Shown: positions 7,311 to 14,371, counted from the stretch's first letter. The stretch is 21,512 nt of DNA from CAZOEL01 sp964578835 (GCA_964578835.1 CAZOEL010000101.1:1-21512), one strand, 5' to 3'. The notes: generated by a model from the letters alone, not told the origin. Made by a program: numbers and translations.

Positions 7311-7823
7311 GCGACGATCTCTCCGCCAGCAGCGCCTCTGCGCGGTCCAATATGCGCGGCATTTGACCACGTTGCAGATGTAGACTTCTTCGCGGCGAAG
7401 GCCAAGAGCCGAAATCATTTTGTCGAGAAGCTTTCCCGCCCGTCCGACAAAGGGCAGCCCCTGTTTATCCTCGTCGAATCCGGGGCCTTCTCCGACAAAA
7501 ACGAGGCCGGCTTCCGAAGAGCCGTCGCCGAATACAAGATTCGCTCGGCCTGAGTGCAAACGACATCTTTTGCACTCCCCCATTTCCCGCCGAATCTCGG
7601 AAAGCTCCTCAGGATTGCTCTCATGCGCTACTTCTCCGGGTTCAGCGCGCTCAGCCCGCTTTTCACATATCTGCGAAGGCTTCGCCTCCTCAACCGGCTC
7701 TGCTGGGCTGGAAGTCGCCATCACCGGAAAGTCTCTGATCCCGCTCATTTGCAGACCGGTAAGAGCCCAGCGCAGGGACCTTAGGGTCTCCGCAATCTCT
7801 CGAAGAGCATCCGCATCACCCAT
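6522..7823 (-). CDS. Family 4 uracil-DNA glycosylase, frame enlarged by an internal tandem duplication
   Basis: The open frame from the ATG at 7823 encodes 433 residues. Residues 1-156 are the N-terminal part of a family 4 UDG; 157-171 (AYWTAQRRCWRRDRR) are coaBC tail DNA read in another frame; 172-433 are a complete 262-residue UDG. The complete part has the iron-sulfur cysteines C84, C87, C155 and C171 (ECKRC, VVKC, IEVC; numbering of the 262-residue form), the catalytic-water motif GEGPGFDED (111-119), PFVGRAGKLLD and FHPAFLLRNP (224-233). These enzymes excise uracil from DNA. The first copy has only three of the four cluster cysteines and no HPAFL motif, so it should be inactive alone. 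The ATG overlaps the coaBC stop by 8 bases, with GGAGAG upstream. Confidence 0.85.
   Translation of the reverse strand: MGDADALREIAETLRSLRWALTGLQMSGIRDFPVMATSSPAEPVEEAKPSQICEKRAERAEPGEVAHESNPEELSEIRREMGECKRCRLHSGRANLVFGDGSSEAGLVFVGEGPGFDEDKQGLPFVGRAGKLLDKMISALGLRREEVYICNVVKCRAYWTAQRRCWRRDRRMGDADALREIAETLRSLRWALTGLQMSGIRDFPVMATSSPAEPVEEAKPSQICEKRAERAEPGEVAHESNPEELSEIRREMGECKRCRLHSGRANLVFGDGSSEAGLVFVGEGPGFDEDKQGLPFVGRAGKLLDKMISALGLRREEVYICNVVKCRPPNNRVPNPDEIEVCSQFLTRQLTAIKPRIICALGACAAQTLLSTTNSISRLRGKIHRWRGIPLICTFHPAFLLRNPGQKAATWRDLLEIHRLIRAEDAPRAHEKA
6843..7355. repeat. 513-base tandem direct repeat, copy 1
   Basis: This block recurs at 7356-7868 with an offset of exactly 513 bases and no difference that I could find by reading. 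It holds the last codons of coaBC and the first 156 codons of udg. Being 171 codons long, it keeps the udg frame open. The boundaries share the dinucleotide GC (6843-6844, 7356-7357, 7869-7870), a 2-base microhomology. Confidence 0.95.
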
Positions 7824-7868
7824 GCGACGATCTCTCCGCCAGCAGCGCCTCTGCGCGGTCCAATATGC
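7356..7868. repeat. 513-base tandem direct repeat, copy 2
   Basis: Second copy of the block described at 6843-7355. This copy joins the authentic coaBC 3' end on its right side, while copy 1 joins the authentic udg C-terminal half on its left side, as expected for a simple tandem duplication. Confidence 0.95.
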
Positions 7869-9033
7869 GCTCGGCAATTTCTTCTTTGCTCAAAAAAGGA
7901 ACCTCAGTGATATCTCCCTTTCGGTCTATGATCTTGACCTTGTTAGTGTCGGAATTGAACCCAGCCCCTTCTTCGGTGAGATTATTGGCCACAATCAGAT
8001 CGAGATTTTTCTTCCGCAATTTTTCCGTCGCATTTTCGATGAGGCTCTCGGTTTCGGCGGCGAAGCCGATAAGGACCCAGTGAGCGTGCTCGTCCCTCGA
8101 CTGGCCTAAGGTTGCAAGAATATCAGGATTCTTGACCAACTCCACGGTGAGGCGGCCGGAAAGCTTCTTCAGTTTTTGCGGCGCAACCTCTTCGGGACGA
8201 TAATCGCCAACCGCCGCGGCCATTACGATCGCATCCATCCGGGGCGCCAACTCCATTACTACCGCCTTCATCTCCTCTGCCGTCCGGATTCTGTGGAAAT
8301 GCGCTCCGTGAGGAGGAGAGAGGGCAGTTGGTCCGGAAACAAGATGGACTTCGGCTCCGCGTCTGGAGGCCACGCCTGCCAAGGCGTATCCCATCTTGCC
8401 GCTCGATGGATTCGTTATGAACCTGACCGGATCGAACGGCTCCCAGGTGGGGCCTGCGCTGACAAGCACTTTCTTTCCCGCAAGGCTCGGCGGAGTTAAA
8501 ATTCTTTTTGCGGCCTCCAGAATGACTGGCGGGTCGGGAAGCCTTCCAATCCCTTCTTCCTTGCAGGCAAGGGAGCCCGAATCCGGCTCCAAAATGTGAT
8601 ATCCCAGGCTGCGCAAAGTTTCCAGGTTCCTTCGGGTTGCGGCATTTTCGTACATTTTGGTGTTCATCGCAGGGCAGACTAAAACCGGAGCGGTTGTGGC
8701 GAGGAGCGCCGTTGTGAGGTAGTCATCGGCCATGCCCGCGGCCATCTTTGCGATGAGATTGGCCGTGGCAGGGGCCAGGACTACGAGATCGGCCGCGCGA
8801 GCCACGTGAATGTGGCCGATTTGCGACTCCATTTCCAGATTGAAAAGATCGGAGCACACGGGCTGACCCGAAAGCGTCTGGAGTGTTAAGGGCGTAACGA
8901 ATCGCTGAGCGTTTGCAGTCATAACCACCTGGACTGTGGCGCCGGCCTTGGTAAGGCAGCGAACAAGCTCCGCAGTCTTGTAAGCGGCGATTCCTCCGCT
9001 AACGCCCAGAAGTATGTTTTTGCCGTTGAGCAT
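7816..9033 (-). CDS. coaBC: Bifunctional phosphopantothenoylcysteine decarboxylase / phosphopantothenate-cysteine ligase
   Basis: A 405-residue CoaBC (Dfp). The N-terminal flavoprotein (CoaC) domain has GVSGGIAAYK (10-19), the catalytic histidine in GHIHVARAADL (H74), APATANLIAK, PAMNTKMYEN (121-130) and the substrate-recognition loop LACKEEGIGR with C157. The C-terminal ligase (CoaB) domain has SAGPTWEPFDPVRFITNPSS (192-211), SGKMG, the AAAVGDY strand (272-278), LKK (288-290) and GFAAET (323-328). It performs two consecutive steps of coenzyme A synthesis. I chose the ATG at 9033 because GAGG precedes it and the flavodoxin-like strand starts at once; a TTG four codons upstream is less likely. 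The last 8 bases overlap the udg start. Its 3' end is copied in the 513-base duplication. Confidence 0.96.
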   Translation of the reverse strand: MLNGKNILLGVSGGIAAYKTAELVRCLTKAGATVQVVMTANAQRFVTPLTLQTLSGQPVCSDLFNLEMESQIGHIHVARAADLVVLAPATANLIAKMAAGMADDYLTTALLATTAPVLVCPAMNTKMYENAATRRNLETLRSLGYHILEPDSGSLACKEEGIGRLPDPPVILEAAKRILTPPSLAGKKVLVSAGPTWEPFDPVRFITNPSSGKMGYALAGVASRRGAEVHLVSGPTALSPPHGAHFHRIRTAEEMKAVVMELAPRMDAIVMAAAVGDYRPEEVAPQKLKKLSGRLTVELVKNPDILATLGQSRDEHAHWVLIGFAAETESLIENATEKLRKKNLDLIVANNLTEEGAGFNSDTNKVKIIDRKGDITEVPFLSKEEIAERILDRAEALLAERSSHG

Positions 9034-9109
9034 GTCGTTCCTCAATTTCTAGAACCTACGATCCGCAATTCTTTGCCTGGGTATCGCCTGATACCTTGTC
9101 CAGGAGCGT

Positions 9110-9982
9110 TCAACTGGTTTTAATCTGTCCTTCCGGGAGAGGCAAGGGCGTGGGCTCCGGAAGCCCGGCAAAGCGCGGCTCCGATAGGGGCAGGAGTCGG
9201 CCGGATATGGGCTGATCGGTTGCCGGGGCGACGTAAATCTCGACATACGTGCTGAAAAGTCTCTCGTAAAGATTGATGATGCAGGTCTTATCCGGTTTCT
9301 CGAATATCAGTACTGTCCTTCCGGCATGGAATCCGCCCTTCGGCTTCCAGTTTTCCCGGGGAAGCGCTATTTGAAAGAAATTGATCAGAGAGGATAAATC
9401 TATTCTTGTCCCGCTAAGGGAAAGAAGGCCTGCTTTGAGAGAGCCGGATTGAAAGACAAAGGAGTCCTTGTCCATTCTTTTCAACTCGACAGGGACGGGA
9501 ATATCGGGAAAATCGTAATACATGGGCCGAGGCGCCGCCGACGGCGTCGATGATGCTATTGGAGCGGAGGGGGACATCGGCGAGGGAGCTGACTCCGATT
9601 GTGATGATGGGATAAGGGGATTGGGCGGAGGATTCGATTGGCGATTAGCGCATCCGGAGACGAGCATGAGCGATACAAGCAACGTCGGCCATCCCACCCA
9701 TCTGTGAATGAACGAGATCCTCCATGCCGGCTTTCGATCCTTTTTTTGTTGGCGCGCATAAGGGTTGGGATACGCCACCCGATCGTGCTGAGGTATCGAA
9801 GCACGATCGGGGATGTTCGCCCTTCGATACCTCAGGGCGAACGGGACACCCCAACCCTTATGCGCGCCAACCTTTCTTTTGATAGCTGTGGTTCGGTTCG
9901 AATTCCGGCCCTCGTCCGACCTTGCATCACGACTTGTTCCAGGCTCAAGGGGCATTGGGCCGTAAAGGCTTGGGATCTTCAT
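9110..9982 (-). CDS. Conserved Pro/Ser-rich lipoprotein of unknown function, N-terminal part interrupted by a repeat
   Basis: The frame encodes 290 residues from an ATG with a strong GGAGG seven bases upstream. Yet the hydrophobic stretch and lipobox (LLVSLMLVSGC, Cys at 111) lie deep inside, and a 122-base repeat covers about residues 38-78. The mature part has a Pro/Ser-rich linker (about 117-150), then a compact domain beginning IPVPVELKRMDKDSFVFQSG, with SLINFFQIALPRENW and VLIFEKPDKTCIINL. I recall similar lipoproteins in Desulfobacterota but cannot name a function. Lipoprotein processing would require an internal start: GTG at 9697, TTG at 9682, or an ATT at 9709 that has GGAGG nine bases upstream. 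It lies 51 bases after the MBL hydrolase gene and 76 bases before coaBC. Confidence 0.7.
   Translation of the reverse strand: MKIPSLYGPMPLEPGTSRDARSDEGRNSNRTTAIKRKVGAHKGWGVPFALRYRRANIPDRASIPQHDRVAYPNPYARQQKKDRKPAWRISFIHRWVGWPTLLVSLMLVSGCANRQSNPPPNPLIPSSQSESAPSPMSPSAPIASSTPSAAPRPMYYDFPDIPVPVELKRMDKDSFVFQSGSLKAGLLSLSGTRIDLSSLINFFQIALPRENWKPKGGFHAGRTVLIFEKPDKTCIINLYERLFSTYVEIYVAPATDQPISGRLLPLSEPRFAGLPEPTPLPLPEGQIKTS
9749..9870. repeat. REPIN/MITE-like element: two hairpins with complementary loops inside 21-base inverted arms
   Basis: Outer arms 9749-9769 and 9850-9870 are perfect inverted repeats (TTGGCGCGC...GCGCGCCAA). Hairpin 1 has a 12-base stem, CCCGATCGTGCT (9778-9789) with AGCACGATCGGG (9800-9811), and the loop GAGGTATCGA. 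Hairpin 2 has a 9-base stem, GTTCGCCCT (9815-9823) with AGGGCGAAC (9834-9842), and the loop TCGATACCTC. The two loops are exact reverse complements while the stems differ. This is the form of two REP units in inverted orientation. Flanks CCTTTTTTTG (9739-9748) and CCTTTCTTTTG (9871-9881) resemble a target-site duplication. Confidence 0.88.
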
Positions 9983-10033
9983 TCCTCTTCCTCCTAATCC
10001 TTATATATACAATGCAATGGTCCTTGGAAAATC

Positions 10034-10666
10034 TTAGCGAAAAAAAGGGTTTGTGCGTTTTTCTCTTTCGACCTTCGTTTCCGGCCCGTGCCCCGGATAG
10101 ACGATTGTGTCGCCATCCAGAGGGAAGATCTTCTCCCGAACGGACTGTATGAGCGCCTCGTAGGAGCCGCCGGGAAAATCCGTTCGACCTATGGATCCCG
10201 CGAAAAGAGTATCTCCGACAAAAATGACGCCTTCCTCCCGGCAGTAAAAGGAAACATGACCCTGGGTATGTCCCGGCGTCGCAAACACTTGCAGCCGTAT
10301 CGAACCGAAGGTCAGAGATTCACCGCCTTGAAGGCTTCGATCGATCCTTTTCCCGGCGGACCCGGATGCGGACTTGAACATCGCAGCAAGGCCGGCCATG
10401 GGTCTATCGAGCAATGGCTCATCCTTTGGATGAAGGTAGATTTCGCCGCCGCACTTTTCTTTCAAGGACCATGCTTCCATGACATGGTCGAAATGCCCGT
10501 GAGTATTGAGGATAGCGGTGAGATTGAGATTATTCTCCAGTATGCGCTTTGCGATTCGAGAGCTGTCTCCCCCGGGATCTATGACAACGGCTTGTCGTGA
10601 CTTTTCATCACCCAGAAGATAACAGTTCGTTTGCAGCATGCCGACTACGAAGCGTTCAAATAACAT
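10034..10666 (-). CDS. MBL-fold metallo-hydrolase (glyoxalase II-like)
   Basis: A 210-residue cytoplasmic metallo-beta-lactamase-fold enzyme. It shows the full metal set: THGHFDH (H56, H58, D60, H61), PGHTQGH (H133), GDTLF (D152) and PGHGP (H193). The sequence has the compact form common in bacterial 'hydroxyacylglutathione hydrolase-like' proteins, without the long C-terminal substrate domain of true glyoxalase II. The likely activity is hydrolysis of a thioester or related substrate, which cannot be fixed from sequence. The start has AGAGGATATTTTC before the ATG. It follows the nitroreductase gene by 30 bases and is probably cotranscribed with it. Confidence 0.9.
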   Translation of the reverse strand: MLFERFVVGMLQTNCYLLGDEKSRQAVVIDPGGDSSRIAKRILENNLNLTAILNTHGHFDHVMEAWSLKEKCGGEIYLHPKDEPLLDRPMAGLAAMFKSASGSAGKRIDRSLQGGESLTFGSIRLQVFATPGHTQGHVSFYCREEGVIFVGDTLFAGSIGRTDFPGGSYEALIQSVREKIFPLDGDTIVYPGHGPETKVEREKRTNPFFR

Positions 10667-10696
10667 GAAAATATCCTCTCAGATCTTTACCGGTTG

Positions 10697-11221
10697 CTAC
10701 TTCTCCAATACGATCAGCTCCTCGATCGGACGGCGGTGAGAGCTCTGGTTCTGGTGGGCTGGATGGCCGATGGCGACCACCGCCATCAATTCGAGGCGCT
10801 CCGGAAGTCCGAGGACTTTAACTGCCTGATCTTTGTTTTTCAAGATCTCTCCGATCCAGACGGCTCCGAGCTTCATGGAGTGGAGCGCAAGGAGAAAGTT
10901 CTGGATGCATGCGCCCATGGCCTGACAATCCTTGACGTAATCGTAGGAGCTTTCTTTATCTAGAAAGAACGGCGCTACGACGGAGGCGCTTCCAATCGTT
11001 GTCGCATAGCGGGTTAGACCGGCCAGCTTCTGTTTCAATTGGTCATCCCAGATCAATGCGAAGCGCCAGGGTTGATTGTTGAGTCCCGAAGGCGCCCAGG
11101 ATGCAGCCCTGAGTGCTTCCAGTATCAACCCTCTGTCTACCGATGCGTCTTCGAAAACGCGGATGCTGCGCCTTTCATATATTGCTGTCATTATCTCCGA
11201 GCCGGGCGTTTCGGAATTCAT
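10697..11221 (-). CDS. Nitroreductase-family flavoprotein
   Basis: A 174-residue nitroreductase-fold protein. ERRSIRVFEDASV (16-28) and APSGLNNQPW (43-52) are the typical FMN phosphate and isoalloxazine contacts. DCQAMGACIQNFLLA (98-112) and GAVWIGE form the dimer/FMN helix region, and the tail has VVAIGHPA (148-155). Members use NAD(P)H and FMN to reduce nitro or quinone compounds or other substrates; the substrate here is unknown. I chose the ATG at 11221 because AAGGAAGGAG precedes it by a short gap; an upstream frame to 11266 lacks such a site. It is the first gene of the minus-strand run and is divergent from the Mla-type operon. Confidence 0.9.
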   Translation of the reverse strand: MNSETPGSEIMTAIYERRSIRVFEDASVDRGLILEALRAASWAPSGLNNQPWRFALIWDDQLKQKLAGLTRYATTIGSASVVAPFFLDKESSYDYVKDCQAMGACIQNFLLALHSMKLGAVWIGEILKNKDQAVKVLGLPERLELMAVVAIGHPAHQNQSSHRRPIEELIVLEK

Positions 11222-11429
11222 GAATGCTCCTTCCTTTCTGGCGACAGGAGTGTACTCATCAAGCACAGTGAATCCAAGATGAAGCTGCGGGCGCAGTTCG
11301 AAAATTCCGGTCCTGCACTCTCCGGTCTCAGACGGGCTGACTATCTTTAACTCGAAGGATCAGCCTGAATGAGGTTTGTGAATTGATTTTGTATACCAGA
11401 ATCTCCTTCTAGTTAAATAAAAATTCGAC

Positions 11430-11457
11430 TTGTGAAATTTGATTTTATCTTTAATAT
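11430..11457 (+). promoter_or_regulatory. Candidate sigma70-type promoter for the Mla-type operon
   Basis: TTGTGA (11430-11435) and TAATAT (11452-11457) are separated by 16 bases in a locally very AT-rich stretch. This would start transcription near 11464, about 39 bases before the STAS gene ATG. Each box matches the consensus at four of six positions, so this is a moderate candidate only. Confidence 0.4.
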
Positions 11458-11502
11458 CTATTGCCCTTGGACTCGAAATGCTTTGGGGGAGGTGGCTCTG
11501 CG

Positions 11503-11823
11503 ATGATCGACATTCAACAGATACTGCCGGATATGTATGTGGTGAAGCTTGAGGGGCGGTTCACCATGGAGACGGCTCCGGAAATTAGAAGGGAAATAAT
11601 GAAGGCGGCTCGGAAGAGATCCATCAGGGGAATTGATGTGGATCTTTCCGGAGTCTCTTCCTTAGATACCGCGGGCGTTGCCGTGCTGATCGAGTTGCTC
11701 GGAATATTGACCCGCAGACGCGCCGGGCTGAGATTGATCGGCCCCGGTGAAAGCGCTCTGCGCATGATCCATCTGGCTCGTCTCGATCAAACTTTTGAAC
11801 TGGCGGAATCCGTCGGAGAGTAG
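11503..11823 (+). CDS. STAS-domain protein, MlaB-like
   Basis: A 106-residue single STAS domain. The strand EGRFTMETAPEIRREI (17-32) and the diagnostic loop DLSGVSSLDTAGVAVLIELL (47-66) match the anti-sigma-antagonist/MlaB fold. MlaB stabilises the MlaFE transporter core from the cytoplasmic side. T56, in the DTAG motif, occupies the position usually held by serine or threonine. The ATG at 11503 has GGAGGTGG seven bases upstream; a longer frame from 11461 starts at a TTG without a site. It lies 10 bases before the ATPase gene. In E. coli mlaB is last in the operon, while here the STAS gene comes first. Confidence 0.87.
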   Translation: MIDIQQILPDMYVVKLEGRFTMETAPEIRREIMKAARKRSIRGIDVDLSGVSSLDTAGVAVLIELLGILTRRRAGLRLIGPGESALRMIHLARLDQTFELAESVGE

Positions 11824-11833
11824 AATTCGGAAC

Positions 11834-12631
11834 ATGCATCAATCTAATGTGATCGAAGTTAGAGACTTGGATAGTCTCTACGGACAGCGACAGGTGCTCT
11901 TCGACATCCGATTCGGCATCCCCGTGAACAAGGTGACGGTGATCATGGGGGCGAGCGGATGTGGGAAAACCACGCTTTTGCGCCACTTGATCGGCCTGAA
12001 GCGCACGAGCCCCGGTCAAATATGGATAGACGGAGAAGACTTGGGAAGTCTCAATGGGGGGAAGATGCACGCCTACAGGCGCAGGATAGGGGTGCTCTTT
12101 CAAAGTGGGGCGCTGTTCAACTCTTTGAGCCTCTTGGAGAACATTGCCGTTCCGCTTCGGGTGCACACCCGCCTTGCCAGCGAGACAATTCGCATCATGG
12201 CGACTATCAAGCTGAATCTCGTGGGATTGTCGGAATTTTGCGATTACATGCCCTCACAGCTCAGCGGGGGTATGCGTAAGCGGGCCGGGCTGGCGCGGGC
12301 TTTGGCTATGGACCCTGAGATATTGTTTGTCGATGAACCGTCTTCGGGCCTGGATCCCATCACAGCTGCGGGGCTTGACCGGCTCATTTTGGAATTGAGA
12401 GAAACTCTGGGGATGACCATCATTGTGGTCACTCATGAACTGGAGAGCGCCTTCACGATTGCCGACCAGATCATCGTCTTGGATCAGGGACGGGTCCTTG
12501 CGGCCGGCAGCCCCGAAGAGATTCGTGCGAACAGAAACGGGAGAGTAGTCCAGTTTCTTAATAGGCAGGCGGATGAACGGCGGTCGGACACGGATTCCTA
12601 TATCGCCGGTCTTATGAAGAGCAAGAGGTAG
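11834..12631 (+). CDS. mlaF: MlaF-type ABC transporter ATPase
   Basis: A 265-residue ABC ATPase with Walker A GASGCGKT (39-46), the Q-loop at Q90 (VLFQSGALFNSLSLLENI), signature LSGGMRKR (143-150), Walker B ILFVDEPSSGLDP (163-175) and the switch histidine H201. The LSGGMRKRAGLARA form and the FQSGALFNSL Q-loop are typical of the Mla/Ttg2A/TGD3 lipid-transport family. It powers phospholipid movement between the inner and outer membrane. I prefer the ATG at 11834. An alternative TTG at 11795 would overlap the STAS gene. Confidence 0.93.
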   Translation: MHQSNVIEVRDLDSLYGQRQVLFDIRFGIPVNKVTVIMGASGCGKTTLLRHLIGLKRTSPGQIWIDGEDLGSLNGGKMHAYRRRIGVLFQSGALFNSLSLLENIAVPLRVHTRLASETIRIMATIKLNLVGLSEFCDYMPSQLSGGMRKRAGLARALAMDPEILFVDEPSSGLDPITAAGLDRLILELRETLGMTIIVVTHELESAFTIADQIIVLDQGRVLAAGSPEEIRANRNGRVVQFLNRQADERRSDTDSYIAGLMKSKR

Positions 12632-12694
12632 GCGATTATCTCTAAAGAGGAGCTGCCGCCGATATAAGGAAAGCAAGTCAAGAAAGGGAGCTTT

Positions 12695-13480
12695 ATGATC
12701 CGTATGATCGAGTCTCTCGGGGCTTTTGCCCTGGATCAACTGGGTTATCTCGGGCGAATGGGGTTGTTTTTCGCTTATGTTTTGAGAGGCCTGGCGCGTC
12801 CTCCGGGGAAGTTCTATTTCGTTGTCAAGCAAATCCAGTTTATCGGAGCGAAGTCGCTCTTCGTGGTCGGTTTTACGGCTGCTTTCAGCGGAATGGTGCT
12901 CGGGTTGCAGGGCTACTATACTCTCTCGAAGTTCGGCTCCGAAGGGCTGCTCGGCTCAGCTGTGGCCCTTAGCATCATCCGTGAGCTCGGGCCCGTTCTG
13001 TCGGCCCTCATGGTTACGGGACGGGCCGGATCGGCCATGTGCGCTGAAATCGGCATCATGCGCATCGACGAGCAAATAGATGCTCTCGAATGCATGGCCG
13101 TCGACCCATACTCCTACCTCGTCACGCCTAAGCTTTTGGCCTGCCTTATCGCTATGCCGCTTCTTACAGCTTTCTTCGACGTTATCGGAATTTATGGTGG
13201 ATACTTGGTCGGAGTTGAGCTCCTGGGCGTGAATCCGGGGTCATATCTTGAAGGCGTAAGAAAGAGCGTTGTATGGGATGACGTCTACATGGGCATTGTG
13301 AAGTCGATCTGCTTTGCGTTTCTCTTGATTTGGGTTTGCGCCTACAAAGGATTTCATGCTGGAGTCGATGAAGGCAATTATGGGCCGGAGCAGGTGGGGC
13401 GGGCTACGACGGATGCTGTAGTGCTGTCTTCCGTAGCCATTTTAGTCAGCGATTATATAGTCACTTCTCTTCTGCTATGA
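12695..13480 (+). CDS. mlaE: MlaE-type ABC transporter permease
   Basis: A 261-residue MlaE-family permease. It has an N-terminal amphipathic helix, then five or so membrane segments (about 50-72, 95-110, 145-178, 205-222, 240-260). The family core VGFTAAFSGMVLGLQGY, the ELGPVLSALMVTGRAGSAMCAEIG loop and the EQIDALECMAVDPYSYLVTPK coupling region are all visible. It forms the transmembrane dimer bound by MlaF and the MCE hexamer. GGGAGCTTT precedes the ATG. A 63-base gap separates it from mlaF. Confidence 0.94.
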   Translation: MIRMIESLGAFALDQLGYLGRMGLFFAYVLRGLARPPGKFYFVVKQIQFIGAKSLFVVGFTAAFSGMVLGLQGYYTLSKFGSEGLLGSAVALSIIRELGPVLSALMVTGRAGSAMCAEIGIMRIDEQIDALECMAVDPYSYLVTPKLLACLIAMPLLTAFFDVIGIYGGYLVGVELLGVNPGSYLEGVRKSVVWDDVYMGIVKSICFAFLLIWVCAYKGFHAGVDEGNYGPEQVGRATTDAVVLSSVAILVSDYIVTSLLL

Positions 13481-13495
13481 GTGAGGAATGTCGTT

Positions 13496-13963
13496 ATGGA
13501 AAGAAGGTGGTTGGAGCTCAGCGTCGGACTATTTTTGCTTACAGGCATGCTGTGCCTGGCATATTTGTCCTTCAAATTGGGGGAAGTAAGCATCTTCGGC
13601 TCTTCGAACTACAGAGTCTACGCAGTGTTCGCCAATGTAGGCGGTCTGACGGAAAAAGGCGCAGTAAACATGGCGGGCGTTAATATCGGGCAAGTGGAAA
13701 AGATTCAGCTCGAGAATGGAAAAGCCCGGGTTACCCTTAGCCTTTATAAAGACGTTCACATTGAGGAAGATTCCATTGCGACCATCAAAACCATGGGTCT
13801 GATTGGCGATAAATACGTTTCGATCAGCCCTGGCGGCTCGGATGAATATATCAAGCCCGAAGGATCTATCAGAGACACGCAGGCCCCTCTGGATATCGAA
13901 TCGCTGCTTGGCAAGTTTGTCTTCGGAAGTGTGGATGATAAAAGCTCAGAAACAGGGAAGTAG
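13496..13963 (+). CDS. mlaD: MlaD-type MCE-domain protein
   Basis: A 155-residue protein with one N-terminal membrane helix (8-27) and an MCE domain (about 38-118): VYAVFANVGGLTEKGAVNMAG, GQVEKI and TMGLIGDKYVSI. It has no long C-terminal helix, so it is MlaD-like rather than a PqiB or LetB type. MlaD hexamers form the periplasmic lipid channel on MlaFE. I prefer the ATG at 13496, preceded by GAGGAAT; a GTG at 13481 directly follows the mlaE stop. It is the last operon gene before the terminator. No mlaC or mlaA gene is present in the window, so the periplasmic and outer-membrane partners must be encoded elsewhere or be different. Confidence 0.92.
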   Translation: MERRWLELSVGLFLLTGMLCLAYLSFKLGEVSIFGSSNYRVYAVFANVGGLTEKGAVNMAGVNIGQVEKIQLENGKARVTLSLYKDVHIEEDSIATIKTMGLIGDKYVSISPGGSDEYIKPEGSIRDTQAPLDIESLLGKFVFGSVDDKSSETGK

Positions 13964-13965
13964 AA

Positions 13966-14003
13966 AAAGAAAGGCCGGTAAAACGAATCACCGGCCTTTC
14001 TTT
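13966..14003. terminator. Bidirectional intrinsic terminator
   Basis: A 14-base perfect stem, AAAGAAAGGCCGGT (13966-13979) with ACCGGCCTTTCTTT (13990-14003), closes a 10-base loop. The A/T-rich outer ends give a U-tract in either direction. It lies between the convergent mlaD and small lipoprotein genes. Confidence 0.9.
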
Positions 14004-14034
14004 ATAAAGCCACTTTAATATTGCGTAGGAAAAA

Positions 14035-14295
14035 TTACTTCTTCAGGTGTTTCTTGAAAGCTGCTTCAGCTTTATCTGCGGCTGCTTCGGCGCGGCGGGC
14101 GGCTGCTTCTGCTCTCTGAGCGGCTGCTTCAGCTTGCTTTGCATAGGAAGCGCAGGACTGCTCTATCGACTGGGCCTTATCAAGAGCTTGTTGGCAAAGC
14201 TCGGTGCACTTCTTTGCATCTTGCGTGCAAGCACAACCGGAAATTACGGTGAAAGCCAGGGCTACCATCATGAAAACAGCCATCATTCTTTTCAT
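14035..14295 (-). CDS. Small alanine-zipper lipoprotein, Lpp/OprI-like
   Basis: An 86-residue lipoprotein. The signal peptide ends in the lipobox VISGC (acylated Cys21). The mature part has extra cysteines (23, 30, 34, 48), then an alanine-rich helix with heptads of the form AEAAARR (55-79), encoded by three GCGGCTGCTTC blocks spaced 21 bases apart on the plus strand. It ends in a lysine tail, KKHLKK. The layout is that of Lpp or OprI, outer-membrane lipoproteins that form trimeric coiled coils and, in enterics, attach to peptidoglycan through a C-terminal lysine by L,D-transpeptidases. An L,D-transpeptidase gene lies immediately upstream on the same strand. GGAGG precedes the ATG. Confidence 0.85.
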   Translation of the reverse strand: MKRMMAVFMMVALAFTVISGCACTQDAKKCTELCQQALDKAQSIEQSCASYAKQAEAAAQRAEAAARRAEAAADKAEAAFKKHLKK

Positions 14296-14371
14296 TGCTC
14301 TTTCCTCCTTAAAATACTCATCAGCTTTCTAAAACATACTCCACAACAACTTAGCCTATTGATTCTTTCCT

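Noticed and set aside
6843..7868. CRISPR array or satellite repeat
   Set aside because: Only two long adjacent copies, which are gene sequence; no short repeats with unique spacers.
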